Origin: Myxococcales bacterium
GTDB taxonomy: Bacteria > Myxococcota_A > Polyangia > Polyangiales > Polyangiaceae
Length of the DNA: 64,000 bases
Direction of reading: 5' to 3'
Assembly (NCBI GenBank): GCA_004193285.1
Contig: SECP01000003.1
Span: forward strand, 62,001 to 126,000
Below, in pieces: positions 61,313-64,000 of this stretch. Position 1 is the first letter of the stretch; every line of letters starts with the position of its first letter. The translations under genes and the position numbers were made by a program. The notes beneath the pieces are model-generated. The model saw nothing but the letters and a program-made list of their open reading frames with translations, was not told the DNA's origin and did not search any database.

Positions 61313-61948
61313 TCAGAGCACGCCGTCGAAGAAGTCCACCACGCCGGTCTCGAGGTCGTACTCGGCGCCCACCACGATGAGGCCGCGGTTGAGGATGAGC
61401 TCCTCGAGCAGCCGAGAGCCGTGGCGCAGGTGGCTGGCGGAAGCCGAGACGTTGGCGCGCGTCGCGGCGCGCAGCAGGGCCGGGCGATTTTTGACGAGCT
61501 CGGTCTGCATCAGCGGCGAGACCGCCGGCGCGATGCGGTCCGTGATGGAGAGCAGGTTGCGAGAAGCCGCGGGCCTGTCCGACGGTTGCATGCTGTCCAC
61601 CGTGGCGGAGATGGCCCCGCAATGGGAGTGACCCATCACGACCACGAGCTGCGTGCCGAATCGCTCCGCGGCGAACTCCACCGACCCGATTTGAGACGGG
61701 GCGACGATGTTGCCGGCGACGCGAATCACGAACAGGTCTCCGAGGCCCTGATCGAAGATGGTTTCGGCCGGGGCGCGGGAGTCCGCACAGCCCAAGACGA
61801 TGGCGAACGGAGCCTGCTGGGTGGCCGGGTCGATGCGGCGGCTCAGGCTGGCGAGCGCGTCCACGCTGCGGACGTTGGCGACGAAGCGAGCGTTACCGTC
61901 CCGCAGGCGCACCAGAGCCTCTGCCGCGGGAATGATTGGGGAAGGCAT
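61313..61948 (-). CDS. Beta-class carbonic anhydrase
   Basis: 211 residues. The zinc and catalytic residues are in LGCADSRAP (C54, D56, R58) and MGHSHCGA (H107, C110), with VIRVAGNIV between, all standard for beta-carbonic anhydrases. It interconverts CO2 and bicarbonate in the cytoplasm. The start MPSPIIPAAEALVRLRDGNARF is typical. It is read toward the tRNA-Gly gene on the same strand but has no coupling with it. Confidence 0.96.
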   Translation of the reverse strand: MPSPIIPAAEALVRLRDGNARFVANVRSVDALASLSRRIDPATQQAPFAIVLGCADSRAPAETIFDQGLGDLFVIRVAGNIVAPSQIGSVEFAAERFGTQLVVVMGHSHCGAISATVDSMQPSDRPAASRNLLSITDRIAPAVSPLMQTELVKNRPALLRAATRANVSASASHLRHGSRLLEELILNRGLIVVGAEYDLETGVVDFFDGVL

Positions 61949-62278
61949 GGCCCCCTCTTACCGCAGGCGGAGCGCGCTGCACAGCCACGCGGGCGAGGGT
62001 GCGCCACCACCGGCCAAGCTGCCGAAGAACCGCCAAGTCGTCCGCCGACGCGGTGAAACCGGCACCGGTCGCGCTCTGGTATTCGTCCTAGGGGATCTCG
62101 GAGTTGCAGTTGCCGAGCTCGGCGGAGCTCGCCGGCGGCACGTCGTAGAGCCGCTGATAGCGATTCGAAGCTCTACGCGAGCCACGAGTGGTCGGAGAGG
62201 AGATAGGGTGGTCGACATCCAGCGGCTGCGGCGAATGCGAGCGCGAGGAAGCTCCGGAGCTGTCACTAACAGAGGGCT
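61949..62278. other. 330-base divergent intergenic region
   Basis: Between the carbonic anhydrase (minus) and GH43 (plus) genes. It should carry two promoters, but no clear -35/-10 pair or repeat is visible. Confidence 0.5.
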
Positions 62279-63574
62279 ATGGCTCGCTCTTCGCTCTCTC
62301 TCTGGCTGCTACTGGCTCTCGGGATGTCGTGCTCAGGTCGAGACGAGCCGGCAGGGCCGAGCGGCAGCGCCGGCAGCGCCGGCAGCGTAGGCGGGGCAGG
62401 CAGTGGAGGCACCGCCGTGACCTCCGGCAGCGGCGGCGCGCTCGCAGCGGCGGGGAGCACGAGTGGCAGCGCGGCCATGGCAGGGGCGTCGGCAGGTGTC
62501 GGCTCCGGCGGAGCTGTCGGCTCCGGCGGAGGCAGCAGCGCGGGCGCGGGCGCGGGCGGGCTTAGCGGCTCCGCCGGTGCCGTAGGCGGGTCGTCCGGGG
62601 GGAGCGCTGGCTCGAGCGGAGCGGCCGGCGGCGGAGCGACCGATCGCTGCGACGTGTCCGTCTACGACGCTGCCAAGCCGCCGAAGCAACTGGAGCTCAC
62701 CGGCAACTTGGGAACTCACGATCCCATGGTGCTCGAGGCCGCGGGCAAGTTTTACCTGTTCGCTACCGGCGACAACCTGGCCGCGAAGACTTCCAACGAC
62801 CTCTTGGCGTGGCAGGGCGCGCCGGAGCCGCTTCCGAGCGCGTCCAGGCCGGCATGGGTAGCGCAGCAGGTGCCTGGCGTGAGCAATCTGTGGGCTCCGG
62901 ACGCTTCGTTCTTCGGCGGCCAGTATCACCTTTATTACTCGGCCTCCACGTTCGGCAGTAACCGTTCGTGCATCGGTCACCTCACGCGCGCGTCGCTCGA
63001 CTCCGGCAGCTGGGCGGACAAGGGCAGCGTGATCTGTTCGGCCACGAGCGACGACTACAACGCCATCGACCCGAACGTGATCGTGGACGAGGCCGGCACT
63101 CCCTGGCTCGCGTTCGGCAGCTTCTGGAGCGGAATCAAGATGATCAAGCTGACCTCGAGCGGCGCGCGAGACGGAGCCTCCCTCGTGGCTCTGGCGTCAC
63201 GTCCGAGCAACAGTGGAGCGCTGGAGGCGCCGTTTCTGGTTCGCCGCTGCGGCTTTTATTACCTGTTCGTCTCTTGGGACAAGTGCTGCGACGGCGTCGA
63301 CAGCACCTACAACATCCGCGTCGGGCGCTCGGCGTCGCTCTCGCAGCCGTTCGTGGATCGCGAAGGCAAGCAGCTGCTGCAAGGCGGCGGCACGTTGGTC
63401 TTGCAGGGTGGCGAGCGCTTCAAGGGCCCGGGTCACAACGCGATCTTGTTCACGGAACGCGGCAGCTACAACGTGTATCACGCGTACGACGCGGACAATA
63501 ACGGCGCCCCCGTGCTCCGCGTGGCCGAGCTCGCTTGGGACCAAAGCGGCTGGCCCGTGTCGGCGGGCCCGTAA
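62279..63574 (+). CDS. GH43-family arabinanase-like lipoprotein
   Basis: 431 residues. A hydrophobic signal (SLWLLLALGMSC, lipid Cys probably 18, lipobox weak) and a long Ser/Gly/Ala spacer (about 25-120) precede a five-bladed beta-propeller starting CDVSVYDAAKPPKQLELTGNLGTHDP. The three GH43 acids are visible: Asp in THDPM (D148), Asp in AIDPN (D264) and Glu in GALEAPF (E316). The pattern resembles endo-1,5-alpha-L-arabinanases. Together with the GH54 lipoprotein at 44398 it gives the cell two surface enzymes for arabinan. Confidence 0.88.
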   Translation: MARSSLSLWLLLALGMSCSGRDEPAGPSGSAGSAGSVGGAGSGGTAVTSGSGGALAAAGSTSGSAAMAGASAGVGSGGAVGSGGGSSAGAGAGGLSGSAGAVGGSSGGSAGSSGAAGGGATDRCDVSVYDAAKPPKQLELTGNLGTHDPMVLEAAGKFYLFATGDNLAAKTSNDLLAWQGAPEPLPSASRPAWVAQQVPGVSNLWAPDASFFGGQYHLYYSASTFGSNRSCIGHLTRASLDSGSWADKGSVICSATSDDYNAIDPNVIVDEAGTPWLAFGSFWSGIKMIKLTSSGARDGASLVALASRPSNSGALEAPFLVRRCGFYYLFVSWDKCCDGVDSTYNIRVGRSASLSQPFVDREGKQLLQGGGTLVLQGGERFKGPGHNAILFTERGSYNVYHAYDADNNGAPVLRVAELAWDQSGWPVSAGP

Positions 63575-63695
63575 CTACGCGCGCTCCTTTTGTACGATAT
63601 TCACGCACGCTGGTGTGGCGCAATGTCACGTGTTTTCAGGCGCTCATCCGCGCGACCCTCTGCCGATTCCCCGTGCGCTCGTGCACTATGGTGCA

Positions 63696-64000
63696 GTGAC
63701 AAGCTGGGTCCACGCGCCCGCAACCGATGCTCCCGCGGAGACGCCGGAAGAACAACCGGGCGTGCTCATCGTCGACGACGTGGAAGCGAACCTCATCGCG
63801 CTCCGCTCGCTGCTGGAGGGAGAGCGCTGTCACGTCACCTCGGCGAGCTCGGGTGAGGATGCGCTGCGGCTGCTGCTGCGCAAGACCTTCGCCGTCATCC
63901 TGCTGGACGTGGAGATGCCGGGCATGGACGGGCACGAGGTCGCGCGGCTTGCGCGCATGAGCCAGGCGACGCGAGACATCCCCATCATTTTCCTGACCGC
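63696..64000 (+). CDS. Response regulator, receiver domain, runs off the right edge
   Basis: The frame from GTG 63696 reads MTSWVHAPATDAPAETPEEQ and then the receiver VLIVDDVEANLIALRSLLEG with the acidic pair and VILLDVEMPGMDG with the phospho-acceptor Asp; it continues past the window at IPIIFLTA. The DVEANL/LLDVEMPGMDG pattern is typical of receivers that head multidomain signalling proteins, often hybrid histidine kinases, so more domains may follow. Confidence 0.85.
   Translation, partial: MTSWVHAPATDAPAETPEEQPGVLIVDDVEANLIALRSLLEGERCHVTSASSGEDALRLLLRKTFAVILLDVEMPGMDGHEVARLARMSQATRDIPIIFLT

Overview
The window looks like chromosomal DNA from a predatory or saprophytic myxobacterium, probably of the Polyangia (Sorangium/Labilithrix-like) side of the Myxococcota. 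The reasons are very high GC, four eukaryote-type Ser/Thr protein kinases, many lipoproteins with Gly/Ser-rich or Cys-rich spacers, PEGA, thrombospondin-3 and DVDCGG repeats, a TIGR04551-like protein, and frequent GTG/TTG starts with GTGA/ATGA stop-start overlaps. No insertion sequence, phage, integrase or CRISPR array was seen; the gene order looks like a stable core segment with accessory envelope loci.

Layout. 1-11.5 kb, mostly minus strand: a PEGA outer-membrane protein cut by the left edge, a transmembrane kinase, rpsT with a 50-residue leader gene, an ECF sigma factor coupled to a membrane protein, a Pro/Ala-rich PEGA protein with a duplicated NPLRKQTLLGIAPVLP motif, an S1-domain protein, an Mrp ATPase, a tail-anchored non-RD kinase and a methyltransferase. 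11.7-22 kb: an envelope region with four thioredoxin-fold lipoproteins, two Cys-rich lipoproteins, two predicted outer-membrane barrels and a metallophosphoesterase lipoprotein, in tightly packed operons. 22-28.6 kb: a TIGR04551-like porin-like protein, a zinc-ribbon kinase, a TSP3-repeat protein coupled to a fifth TlpA-like lipoprotein, and a HEAT-repeat secreted protein.

28.7-51 kb: mainly housekeeping genes: glycosyltransferase, RNase H-like protein, alaS, murB, HARE-HTH/Mrr-like protein, LolB-like lipoprotein, GDPD, DHH phosphoesterase, dprA, topA, trmFO, an RSH (p)ppGpp enzyme and an MFS exporter, interrupted by a GH54 arabinofuranosidase lipoprotein. 51-58 kb: a DprE2-like reductase, a lipoprotein made only of Gly-rich repeats, a discoidin-type Cys-repeat lipoprotein, a FliB-like protein and a ClC channel. 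57.6-64 kb: a response regulator fused to a kinase, a compact block containing a ribosomal protein S4 paralogue that has lost its S4 RNA-binding domain plus a CxxC mini-protein and a Fur-family regulator, tRNA-Gly(GCC), a beta-carbonic anhydrase, a GH43 arabinanase lipoprotein and the start of a response regulator.

The most unusual items are: (1) the S4-deletion paralogue behind a strong promoter whose start region carries a 13-bp palindrome, next to a Fur-family gene; (2) the dense thioredoxin-lipoprotein/outer-membrane/metallophosphoesterase cluster next to very Cys-rich lipoproteins; (3) a 16-bp RNA hairpin between rpsT and a kinase gene that buries the kinase ribosome-binding site; (4) the exactly duplicated 16-residue peptide motif encoded with different codons. 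All functional statements come from reading the sequence; no database search was run.
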